Source: a bacterium (GTDB taxonomy: Bacteria > SZUA-182 > DTGQ01). From it: DNA of 64,000 bases. Both the position numbers and the translations under genes were made by a program. The notes under the pieces are model-generated. The model ran no database searches and was not told the origin of the DNA. It saw only the letters and a program-made list of their open reading frames with translations. Positions 24,065 through 32,800 of the stretch are shown here, in pieces. Positions within the stretch are counted from its first letter, which is position 1, and every line of letters starts with the position of its first letter. The stretch is from the NCBI GenBank assembly GCA_040755755.1, contig JBFLZW010000018.1:120024-184023 (forward strand). The letters run 5' to 3'.

Positions 24065-24838
24065 CTAAAATGGCCAGACCAGGTCAATGACCCTGCTCAG
24101 CCAGCCAGGGTGCTGCTTCTCGCTCATCACCCCTTTGCCGGTATAGGCTATCTGGGCATCAGCGATGGAGGTGGAGGATATGGTATTGTCCGGAGCGATG
24201 TCTTCCGGCCTGATAATTCCCTGAATGACAATGAGCTGTTGTTCGTTGTTGATGGTCACCTGCCTGGTTCCCCGTATGGCCAGATCGCCGTTGGGCAGAA
24301 CGCGGTTGACCCGCGCGCTGAGGGTAGCGGTGACCTTGCCGCTTCGGCTGATTTCTCCGGATCCGTCGAAGGTGTTGCTGGCTGAGGCGCTCAGCAGCTT
24401 GGCCGGATCGAGGTTGGGATTGCGGCTGGCAACGGATTTTTCAAATCCCAGAAGCGAGGTGACATCCGCTGCGAGCGACGACTTTTTCCCGGTTTTGGTG
24501 CTGGCATTGCCGCTGGCGCTGGCCCTTTCCACAATATTTACGGTAACGATATCCCCCACTGCCCTGGCCCTCGGATCGGCAAAGAGATAGCCGGAAGGCG
24601 ATGAATCCTTCCAGAGCGATCCGTCACTTGCCAGCGATGCTTCATCACCGGGTGCAGCGACAACGGGCGGACACTCCGCAGGCGAATCCGCGCCCTGCTG
24701 CACCGGGCCTGAACTCCGGGCAACTTTGGCACATCCCCCTGCCGCCGTCAGCAGGAAGCAGGCAATCCCCAGCGTACAAACAATACTGATAATATTAAAA
24801 AGTAACCTGTATCTGATTTTCACCAATGACTTTTCCAT
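24065..24838 (-). CDS. flgH: Flagellar L-ring lipoprotein FlgH
   Basis: FlgH forms the outer-membrane L ring, direct evidence of a diderm envelope. The second ATG (24838, MEKSLVK) is preferred because AGGGG lies 7 bases before it; the ATG at 24844 is too close. A signal segment ends in LTAAGGC, a lipobox, with Cys as mature residue 1. Conserved motifs follow: LFADPRARAVGDIVTVNI, SASGNASTKTGKKSS, SGKVTATLSARV and LPNGDLAIRGTRQVTIN. It overlaps the flgA end by 44 bases. Confidence 0.93.
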   Translation of the reverse strand: MEKSLVKIRYRLLFNIISIVCTLGIACFLLTAAGGCAKVARSSGPVQQGADSPAECPPVVAAPGDEASLASDGSLWKDSSPSGYLFADPRARAVGDIVTVNIVERASASGNASTKTGKKSSLAADVTSLLGFEKSVASRNPNLDPAKLLSASASNTFDGSGEISRSGKVTATLSARVNRVLPNGDLAIRGTRQVTINNEQQLIVIQGIIRPEDIAPDNTISSTSIADAQIAYTGKGVMSEKQHPGWLSRVIDLVWPF

Positions 24839-25859
24839 AAACATTCCCCTGAGAAGTCAGGTTTTCAGCCGGGATGATCTCTCCCTGGCGGCCATCAGCC
24901 CTGGCTCTCCCAAAGCCGACAATGCGAAGGTTATTGCTCTCGACCGTCATTTTGATGATTGCCCCCTTCCTGATCAACAGGGGCTGCTCGACCATTTTGA
25001 GAGTCAGCTCACTGCCTGCCCGGACCGGCTGACGGCAGGTCATGCCTACGATCCGGGTTGAATCACCGATCCCGTCAGGATCAGGGTAATCGAGGACCAC
25101 GGCCTTTTGGGTCACATCGCCCGCAGTGATAATTTCACCCTTGCCAAGGTCTCTGGCTGCCACCAGAATCATGGCGTGATAGCGGATAGCGGCCAGAACC
25201 CTGATCTGCCTGAGCACCTCTCCCTTATGTTTGATCCTTACGGTATAACTTTCCTCCTGCCTGCCCGGCGGCCCGGTAAAAGGAACCTCGAATTCGATAG
25301 CTCCACCATCCCCCTCACCTCCATCATCCCCCTCCGGCACCTTCACCGGCTGGGAAAGGGAAACCCTGACCTTCTCCAGCTCGAATTCCTGGTCAGAAAA
25401 TTGCTCGAAAAAGCGCTGCCGGAAAAGCCGCTCCACCTCTTCGGCGGTAATCTCCCGGTATTTTCGCTCTACCAGGCACCTGTCAGGGCCGGAAAAGGAA
25501 ATTTTCAACGGATCAGGGTACTCTCTTTTGAGCTGATGAAGAATGCCCTGGGAGGTGATAATTACCGTGGAGCCTGGCAGGGGTGATTTCCCCACCTGGA
25601 TGCGGCCCAGTTTTCCGGTCAGGGCTGCATCGGTCCCCTGCACGCTGGCAATATCGCCGAGCAGGACCTTTTCTTTACTCACTGCAGACCGCTCCTTGAG
25701 GAGCAGGGTCACATTCCTGCACCCCGTGCTGCCATCGGCCTGCACCGGCTGGCAGCATCCCGTTCTGCCGGGCAGCAGCAGCACCAGGCCGATCAGGGTC
25801 AGGCCGGTCATAGCCGCCAGGCTGCGCAGATTATCCTTTCCTGCCTTCCGGTTCATCAT
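24795..25859 (-). CDS. flgA: P-ring assembly chaperone FlgA
   Basis: FlgA is a periplasmic chaperone for FlgI. The 354-residue protein has a signal segment ([15 protein letters not shown]) and, from about residue 220, the SAF-like domain with [35 protein letters not shown] and the C-terminal [15 protein letters not shown]. It is longer than FlgA of enterobacteria; the additional N-terminal part (about 40-215) fits the larger FlgA forms. It lies between flgG (4-base overlap) and flgH (44-base overlap with the start chosen there), so all three are translationally linked. Confidence 0.9.
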   Translation of the reverse strand: MMNRKAGKDNLRSLAAMTGLTLIGLVLLLPGRTGCCQPVQADGSTGCRNVTLLLKERSAVSKEKVLLGDIASVQGTDAALTGKLGRIQVGKSPLPGSTVIITSQGILHQLKREYPDPLKISFSGPDRCLVERKYREITAEEVERLFRQRFFEQFSDQEFELEKVRVSLSQPVKVPEGDDGGEGDGGAIEFEVPFTGPPGRQEESYTVRIKHKGEVLRQIRVLAAIRYHAMILVAARDLGKGEIITAGDVTQKAVVLDYPDPDGIGDSTRIVGMTCRQPVRAGSELTLKMVEQPLLIRKGAIIKMTVESNNLRIVGFGRARADGRQGEIIPAENLTSQGNVYGKVIGENQIQVTF

Positions 25860-26644
25860 CTCTTCACATTACTGGCCAGACGCATCATTTCGTCAGCGGT
25901 CTGCATGGCCTTGGAATTGATCTCATAGGCCCTCTGGGCAACAATCATATTGACCATCTCTTCCATAATGCTGACATTGGACATCTCAAGATACCCCTGG
26001 GTAATGGTCCCCAGGCCATCCTGACCGGGTGTGCCCGTGACCGGATCACCGGAGGCGTCTGTTGCCTCGTAGAGGTTGCGGCCGATACTGCTCAGTCCGG
26101 CAGGATTCGGAAAATTGACCAGTTCGATGTTTCCCAGTTCGGTAAAGGTGCTCTGACCAGCCAGTTTGACCGAAACAAGGCCGTCAGAGCCGATGTTGAC
26201 CTTTTCCGTATCAGCGGGAATGGTGATTTCGGGAGCGATAACGAATCCATCGGAAGTCACTACCCTGCCCTGGCTGTCCAGTTTCAGGGCCCCGGAGCGG
26301 GTGTAGGCCATGTCGCCGCTGGGCCTGGTGACCTGAATAAAACCATCCCCCTCAATGGCTATATCCAGTTCGTTTTCCGTTTTCTGATAATCCCCCTGCA
26401 GGAACAGCTTCTGAACAGCTACCGTCCTCGATCCCTGCCCCAGCTCAATGCCGGTAGGTACCTGGGTACCCAGTGAGGATGGTGCTCCGGCCGGCCGGAG
26501 GTTCTGATACAGCAGGTCCTGAAAATCAGCCCTGCTTCGCTTGAAGCCGGTGGTATTGACATTGGCCAGGTTATTGGAAATAACATCGATATTGAGCGTC
26601 TGGGCTTCCATGCCGGAAGCTGAAATCCAGAGAGAACGAATCAT
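25856..26644 (-). CDS. flgG: Distal rod protein FlgG
   Basis: FlgG builds the distal rod. The 262-residue product starts [20 protein letters not shown], followed by [20 protein letters not shown], the standard rod/hook N-terminal signature, and ends with the C-terminal helix [15 protein letters not shown]. The middle has [17 protein letters not shown], typical of FlgG rather than FlgF. AAGGAG precedes the ATG by 6 bases. It is downstream of flgF with a 50-base gap and overlaps flgA by 4 bases. Confidence 0.95.
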   Translation of the reverse strand: MIRSLWISASGMEAQTLNIDVISNNLANVNTTGFKRSRADFQDLLYQNLRPAGAPSSLGTQVPTGIELGQGSRTVAVQKLFLQGDYQKTENELDIAIEGDGFIQVTRPSGDMAYTRSGALKLDSQGRVVTSDGFVIAPEITIPADTEKVNIGSDGLVSVKLAGQSTFTELGNIELVNFPNPAGLSSIGRNLYEATDASGDPVTGTPGQDGLGTITQGYLEMSNVSIMEEMVNMIVAQRAYEINSKAMQTADEMMRLASNVKR

Positions 26645-26694
26645 AACAAGCTCCTTCCTGTAAGATAAACCACGCCATGAGCATCATCAGCCGA

Positions 26695-27384
26695 TTACAT
26701 CCTGTTGGTTTCGGTGATAATCTTCTGGTCCATTTCATCGACAGCCTGAATGACCTTCTGGCATGACTCGTAAGTGGTGGATATTTCAATGAGTCTGGCC
26801 ATCTCTTTCATCAGGTTGACGTTGGCAAGCTCAACCTGGCCCTGCTGGACCACCGCTCCCTGCGCGGGTTGCTCCCGGACACCGGGAGACTGAAGAAAGA
26901 ACAGGCTTCCACTCCGGGTATCGAAGGGATAAGGACGGGGGAAAGTAGCCAGACGCAGTTTGTCCACAACCTGCCCGTCCACCTGAATCGTCCCGTCAGC
27001 AGTGATGCTGATGTCATTTCCGGTGATCCGTACAGGCCCGTTTTGTCCGAGGATCGGAAGCCCTTCCTGGGTAACCAGCCCCCCCCTGGCATCCAGAGAG
27101 AAATTTCCTTTCCGGGTATAGGCAGGTCCCTGTGCAGTCTGGACCACGAAAAAACCATCCCCCTCCAGGGCAAGGTCCAGCCTGCTGTTGGTGTTCTGCC
27201 GTGCGCCCTCGGAAAAGTCCATGCTTTTTCTGTCCACCTGGGCAACATCACCGTTGAAACCCACGCTCAGGCGGGCAGCTTTATAGCCAATGGCGTTGCT
27301 GTTCGCCATGTTCGTACTCGCTGCATCCAGCCGCTCCTGCTGAACAAGACAGCCGGCTACAGCCCGATACATTCCAATGTTCAT
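26695..27384 (-). CDS. flgF: Proximal rod protein FlgF
   Basis: The start is placed at the ATG at 27384 (MNIGMYRAVAG), which has AGGGAG upstream. The open frame runs 77 codons further but only through word repeats (VSGQWSVKT and LRRRG-type translations), so that part is not coding. The 230-residue protein has ASTNMANSNAIGYKA near the N-terminus, GDGFFVVQTAQGPAYTRKGNF and a C-terminal helix TTYESCQKVIQAVDEMDQ, matching FlgF. It sits in the usual place before flgG. Confidence 0.9.
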   Translation of the reverse strand: MNIGMYRAVAGCLVQQERLDAASTNMANSNAIGYKAARLSVGFNGDVAQVDRKSMDFSEGARQNTNSRLDLALEGDGFFVVQTAQGPAYTRKGNFSLDARGGLVTQEGLPILGQNGPVRITGNDISITADGTIQVDGQVVDKLRLATFPRPYPFDTRSGSLFFLQSPGVREQPAQGAVVQQGQVELANVNLMKEMARLIEISTTYESCQKVIQAVDEMDQKIITETNRM

Positions 27385-27462
27385 GAGCTTACTCCCTGTA
27401 AAAGAAGTTGTCAGGTGGAAGTTATCAGTAATTTCACGACCCGTTAGGATCGGCAAAGGATG

Positions 27463-27593
27463 GAAGAACGATCTCCCGCAGAGACGCAGGGGCGCAGAGA
27501 ATAACCGAAAATGATTTCCTCTGCGTCTCAGCGTCTCTGCGGGAGAAATACAACACTGCCGTGTCGTCTTTCCCATAAGAGCGATTGTCTTTA
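27463..27593. repeat. GCAGAGACGCAGAGG composite repeat, copy 1
   Basis: An inverted repeat (CTCCCGCAGAGACGCAGG..CTGCGTCTCAGCGTCTCTGC) is followed by a conserved 45-base tail CACTGCCGTGTCGTCTTTCC..AAGAGCGATTGTCTTTA. The whole 130-base unit recurs in the same orientation at 43001-43140. It is followed at 27590-27625 by tandem CTGACCACTGACCA words. It separates flgE and flgF. Confidence 0.85.
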
Positions 27594-27630
27594 CTGACCA
27601 CTGACCACTGACCACTGACCACTATACTGA

Positions 27631-28830
27631 CTACCGTTTCAGGTTCACCAGTTCAGTCAGGAGCTGATCAGCCGTGGTGATGGTTCGGGCATTGGCCTGA
27701 AAGGCGCGCTGCGTAATGATCATTCTCACAAACTCAGCGGCCAGGTCCACGTTCGAATTTTCCAGATTAAAAGAGGCGATGCTTCCCTTGCCTCCTGTTT
27801 TAGGTGCATTGATGACCGGCTGGCCGGACGCCGGGGTAGCCAGATAGAGATTGTTACCCACATGCATCAGGCCATTTGGATTATGGAAATCAGCCAAAGC
27901 GATGCGGGCGATATCCTCGCGCCGGCCATTGGTAATGATTCCCTGAATTACTCCATCCCTGTTGATGACAAAGCTGCTCATGGAACCTGCCTCATAGCCA
28001 TCCTGGGAAAAAGAGATCGTGGAAGAAAGATCAGCGGCATGCTGAGTGGATCCTCCAAAATCGACATTGATTGTCTGCCCTCCACTCATGGTAATGGTAC
28101 CTGTGCCTGGCGTAGTACTGTCCAGAACTCCAGTAGTAGTGAAGGTCAGGTCGCCGCTCTGGTTCAGTGAAGTACCCTCCTCGAAGGCATGCCACTCCCA
28201 TTGATTATCGGCATCCTTGCGAAAGTAGAAGGTGAGATTGTGCCCGTCACCAAGAGAATCGTAGATTGTCAGGGATACGGTGTAGCTGGAAGTATTCGAG
28301 GGATCGGCAGGATCAAAAGCTGCACCGGATGAAACCGGATCATCGGATTTCAGATTGACTTTTATGGCCACATTTTCAGTGGCATGGGGAGAGACTGAAA
28401 TATTGGAAATATTGAGGTCAGATGGAGGACTGGCCATGCCTGCGCTATCCTGCAGGTTCCACCCCTGAACAACCCGGCCTTCGGGAGTAACCAGCTTTCC
28501 GTCTTCATTAATATGGAATTGCCCGGCCCTGGTATAATATTCACCAGCCTCATCCTTGACGATAAAGTATCCGGCTCCGTCAATGGCCAAGTCCGTCAGG
28601 TTGTTGGTGGCGGTCAGAGGGCCCTGGCTCAGGACTGACGATACACCACTGACGTTGACTCCATTCCCGAATTCAAGTTTTCCAGTCTGCTGATAGAGAA
28701 TGTCGGCAAATTCCGCCCGCTGGGTCTTATAGCCAGGTGTATTGGCATTGGCGATATTATTGGCGATGATGGACATGTCATTGTTATTGGCAGTTAAACC
28801 GTTGACTCCTGTCGAGAGACAATTGAGCAT
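27631..28830 (-). CDS. flgE: Flagellar hook protein FlgE
   Basis: FlgE polymerises into the hook outside the cell. The 399-residue product starts MLNCLSTGVNGLTANNNDMS, followed by IIANNIANANTPGYKTQRAE; the middle has SYTVSLTIYDSLGDGHNLTF (hook D1-type domain) and the C-terminus FVRMIITQRAFQANARTITT. Length is ordinary for FlgE, in contrast to the giant length-control gene fliK nearby. AGGAGG precedes the ATG. It lies between flgD and flgF. Confidence 0.95.
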   Translation of the reverse strand: MLNCLSTGVNGLTANNNDMSIIANNIANANTPGYKTQRAEFADILYQQTGKLEFGNGVNVSGVSSVLSQGPLTATNNLTDLAIDGAGYFIVKDEAGEYYTRAGQFHINEDGKLVTPEGRVVQGWNLQDSAGMASPPSDLNISNISVSPHATENVAIKVNLKSDDPVSSGAAFDPADPSNTSSYTVSLTIYDSLGDGHNLTFYFRKDADNQWEWHAFEEGTSLNQSGDLTFTTTGVLDSTTPGTGTITMSGGQTINVDFGGSTQHAADLSSTISFSQDGYEAGSMSSFVINRDGVIQGIITNGRREDIARIALADFHNPNGLMHVGNNLYLATPASGQPVINAPKTGGKGSIASFNLENSNVDLAAEFVRMIITQRAFQANARTITTADQLLTELVNLKR

Positions 28831-28952
28831 ATCATTTCCTCCTCATGTTCATTATGGTCACAATAGTCACTTGATCTCCATGATGGTCACCGATGGTCTC
28901 CTGAGTTATCCGCTGCTGAATACCAACTACCATCCGATATCTACTCCTCTAT

Positions 28953-29690
28953 CTACTCCTCACCGCTGTCCGCTTCCACTGCTGCCTGCTCCGGCGGCAA
29001 TGCGGCGGAAGATTCCTCCTTTTCGTTTTCGCTGACTTGCAGGATTCTCGATATGGGCACAGTCTGCTCTGCCACCTTTACCGAAGGATCACCTCCTTGC
29101 GTGAAAATAACCTCCTTGACCTCGTCGATCAGATAGGGAGTCAAGCTGATTGTCTTCCCTTGACGGCTGTAAGCGGTAATTTCAACCGTATATGTCCCTT
29201 CGGGCAGATCTTTTCCTTTATCCCCCTTCCCATCCCATTCGATTGTCTGCATCCCGCTGTCCTGGGAAGGTTTCTCGATAGTCCTTACTTCACGCCCGTC
29301 TGAATCGAATATTTTGACGGTCACTCTGTTCGCACTATCGGCCAATTCGTAGTTGAGGTTAACGGTACTCTGGTCTTTCAGATAAACCTTGGTTGCATCG
29401 ATCCTGGCTGTTTTTCCCAGGAGGTTGGCCAGCAGGGAATTATAGATGGAGTTTTGAGAATCGGCCAATGTCTCAAGACCCTGATTGACGTTATACATCT
29501 GCTCAAGCTGGCTGAACTGGGACAACTGAGAGACAAATTCCGTATTATCCATAGGATTTAAGGGGTCCTGGTGCTGCATCTGCGTCAGGAGAAGCTTTAA
29601 AAAGTCATCCTTGTTCAGGCTGTCAATTTTTGAAATCGTCTCGTTGGCCGACGGAGCAACCGTTGACTCGAGTAATCTGGATGCTTGCAT
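28953..29690 (-). CDS. flgD: Hook-capping scaffold FlgD
   Basis: FlgD caps the growing hook. The ATG at 29690 (MQASRLLES) is the start, with AGGAG 8 bases upstream; the upstream open frame encodes the CACGAAACACACG repeat. The 245-residue protein has FLKLLLTQMQHQDPLNPMDN followed by FVSQLSQFSQLEQM, the FlgD signature, a FlgD Ig-like domain (LADSANRVTVKIFDSDGREV) and a beta-barrel part. The acidic tail EEQAAVEADSGEE-like end is family-variable. It directly follows fliK, a common order. Confidence 0.93.
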   Translation of the reverse strand: MQASRLLESTVAPSANETISKIDSLNKDDFLKLLLTQMQHQDPLNPMDNTEFVSQLSQFSQLEQMYNVNQGLETLADSQNSIYNSLLANLLGKTARIDATKVYLKDQSTVNLNYELADSANRVTVKIFDSDGREVRTIEKPSQDSGMQTIEWDGKGDKGKDLPEGTYTVEITAYSRQGKTISLTPYLIDEVKEVIFTQGGDPSVKVAEQTVPISRILQVSENEKEESSAALPPEQAAVEADSGEE

Positions 29691-29718
29691 TTCCTCATCT
29701 CCTAAAGAATTAAAGATG

Positions 29719-29790
29719 ACCACGAAATACACGAAACACACGAAAGAGACTTTGTATTCTTTCGGGCCTATTTCGTGTATTTCGTGGTTA
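29719..29790. repeat. CACGAAACACACG inverted repeat between fliK and flgD
   Basis: ACCACGAAATACACGAAACA and TATTTCGTGTATTTCGTGGTT are the arms of a long hairpin. It is a second copy of the element at 4465-4535 with the same GGTTAAAATTC flank. Confidence 0.8.
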
Positions 29791-29805
29791 AAATTCTTTG
29801 CCAAG

Positions 29806-32800
29806 TTAAGCTAAATAGTTTATTTCATTATCGCCGGTATCGTGCTTTCCATTCTGGCCGAACGGAGAACCGGGGGTATCGGCGGCGGATATACCCGCTA
29901 AGCCCTGCTCTCTTCTTTTCTGGTATTGGCCTTCCGGATAGCCGGAAAACCTGCTTTGTTTCTGATGGCCGATGCCTCCTCCCCCAACGGATACGGAAAA
30001 TTGATTTACTTCCAGCCCCTGATCTGCAAGATGCCTGGCCAGTGACACCTTGAGGGAGGCAAGATTTTCCTCCAGAATTTTCTGTGTCTGCGGGTTATCT
30101 GCCGCCAGATGAGCCCTGAACATGTTTTCCTTCAGTTCGAGACTGATATGCAGCCTGCCCAGATGCTCCGGATGAAGATTTACGGTCAGGCTATGGCCGT
30201 TGTCCCGGATATGAGCCGTGAGCCGGGGCATGACCTGCTGGATTATCTCCTCCACAGGAGAAGATGCGGCTGAGGTAGAGGTATTGATTGCAGCCGGCAG
30301 CGATGTGCTTTCCCTGAGAGACGGCTGGCCGGGTAATTTCAGGGAAAATGCCGCCTCTTTACTGTCAGGTGATGTCAGGGGGCCGGATTTGGGCTTATCA
30401 TGGTAAGGAGTTGACTGCTTTTCCACCAGACCCGTCAGGCTCCGGGAAATTGCCGGAACATCCACCTCCTTCGATGGAGGTGCCGCGAACGGATGGGGCG
30501 GGGAAGAAACTGATATGCCGCTTCCGGGCTGCTCCTTGCTGCTGATGGGCAGTACGTTTTTTTCATCCCCCTGTTGTGCGGATGATGATTTTGAGCCCGG
30601 CTTTACCGGCTGAGTCTGACTCTGCCAATTCTGCGGGGGATTCAGGTCCACCTGCCGGGTGAGTTTGCCCTGGAGGTCAACATCTCCCTGCAAAGCCTTC
30701 GGTATGGCCTTCGGGTCAGTATCCTGCTGTTTGCCCTGAAGATTGCCTGCCTGCTGTTGAGCCTGGAAGTCAACCGCCCGCTGTCTGCTCTGATGATCAG
30801 CATCCCCCCCCTTCCTGTCCTGGAAACCGATCTCCTCCCGGTTGCCCTCCGGATCGGTGATTCCCTGTACAATGTGCGGACCAATCACTTGCTGCTTGCC
30901 GAGGGGATCGATATCCTGTCGCGTACCCTGCGGATCAATCACTCGTTGAGTGCCCTGGAGATTACCCTCTTTTTGCATAACCTGCGGATCAATATCCGCT
31001 TTTTCCCTCCGCGGGTCGGCATCCTGTGGTTTGCTGTGCCGGTCTGTCTCACCCTGTATGCTTTGCAGTTTATCGCTCTGCTGGTCAATCTCCCTCTGCC
31101 TGCCCTGCGGATCGATGGTTCGCGGATTGACGGTTTCTTGTATAACCCGCAGATCAATCAGCCGTTGTTTATCCTGCGGATCGATCTTTCCCTGAAGATC
31201 AGGATCAGATTCAACCGGCAGGTCAAACTTTGGCTGTGGATCGAAGCTTTCCGGAAGATTAAGGTCTTCCCACGAATTCAGGTCTGTTGACAGAGCAGGC
31301 TCCGCTTGCTGGTTAAGATTATCCTGCGGGGCAGGAACGAGACCCGGCTTGCGTTCGTCCTTCGGGTCAGGTCCTCTGTTCATATTGAGCTCATCCTGCC
31401 TGGCAGATGCTGCATCTAAACTGAGCGCGCCCTGCTCATCAGGCCCTGCCAGCCAATTAACTCTATTTTGGCCCTGCGGCTCAGGAACTGACTCCAGGAT
31501 GGGCTCACCCTTCGGGTCAGGCTCTACCTTCATATTGAACTCATCCTGTCTGACTGATGCTGCCTCTAAGCCGGGTTTGCCCGCCCCATCAGGCTCTGCC
31601 TGCCAATTAATTCTATCCTGTCCCTGATACTGCTGCTCAGGAACCGGCTCCGGATTGAGCTTGCCCTTCGGGTCATGTTCTGCCTGCGGGTCAAGTTTAT
31701 CCTGCCTGGCGGATGCTGTCTCCAGGTTGGGCTTACCCTTCTGGTCAGGCTCAGCTTGCGGGTTGAACATGCTCTGCTGGGTGGGCGCTGCCTCCATGCC
31801 AGGCTTGCCCTGCCCATCAGGTTCTGCCTGCCATATAACTCTATCCTGATCCTGAGCCTGATCCTGAGCCTGAAGCCCAGGAACTGGCTCCGGATTAAAA
31901 TCGTCCTTCTGGTGAGGTTCTATCTTCAGGGTAAGCTCATTCTGCTTGACAGACACTGCCTCCAAACCGACCTTGCCCTGTTCATCAGGAATTGCCTGCC
32001 ATATAATCTTTACCTCTTCCCCTTTTTGTTCCTGAGCCTGCGGCACAGGGATTGGCTCTGGATTGAGCTCACCCTTCTGGTCAGGTTCCGCCTGCGGGTT
32101 GAACATGCTCCGCTGGGCAAATACTACCTCCACCTCCGGACTGAGCTTACCCTGGCTATCAGGCTCTGCCTGCCATGTAACTCTATCCTGAGCCTGAGCC
32201 TGCGGCGCAGGAACTGGCTCCGGATTGAGCTCGCCCTTATGGTCAAGTTCCACCTTCACCTTAAGCTCATCCTGCATGGCCGATGCTCCCCCCAGGCTCT
32301 GGTTGCCCTGCCCATCAGGTGCTATTATCTGCCAATTAATCCTATCCTGTTCCTGGAGCACAGTGACTGCCTCCTGGTTAAGCTCACCCCTCTGCTCAGT
32401 CTCTGCCTGCGGAGTGAACATGCTCTGCTGCGCAGACGCTGCCTCCGGCCTGAGCTTGGCCTGCTCATCAGGCCATGCCTGCCAATTAATCTCATTCTGG
32501 TCCTGCGGACCGGGAACCGGTTCCGAATCCTGAGCCTGAAGCCCAGGAACTGGCTCCGGATTAAAATCGTCCTTCTGGTGAGGTTCTATCTTCAGGGTAA
32601 ACTCATTCTGCTTGACAGACACTGTCTCCAAACCGACCTTGCCCTGTTCATCAGGAATTGCCTGCCATATAATCTTTACCTCTTCCCCTTTTTGTTCCTG
32701 AGCCTGCGACACAGGGATTGGCTCTGGATTGAGCTCACCCTTCTGGTCAGGTTCCGCCTGCGGGTTGAACATGCTCCGCTGGGCAAATACTACCTCCACC

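Noticed and set aside
26695-27615. Long form of FlgF starting at 27615
   Set aside because: The extra 77 codons translate dispersed repeats, and a normal FlgF start with a ribosome site lies at 27384.
28953-29804. Long form of FlgD starting at 29804
   Set aside because: The first 38 codons translate the CACGAAACACACG repeat; ATG 29690 has a good ribosome site and matches the family start.
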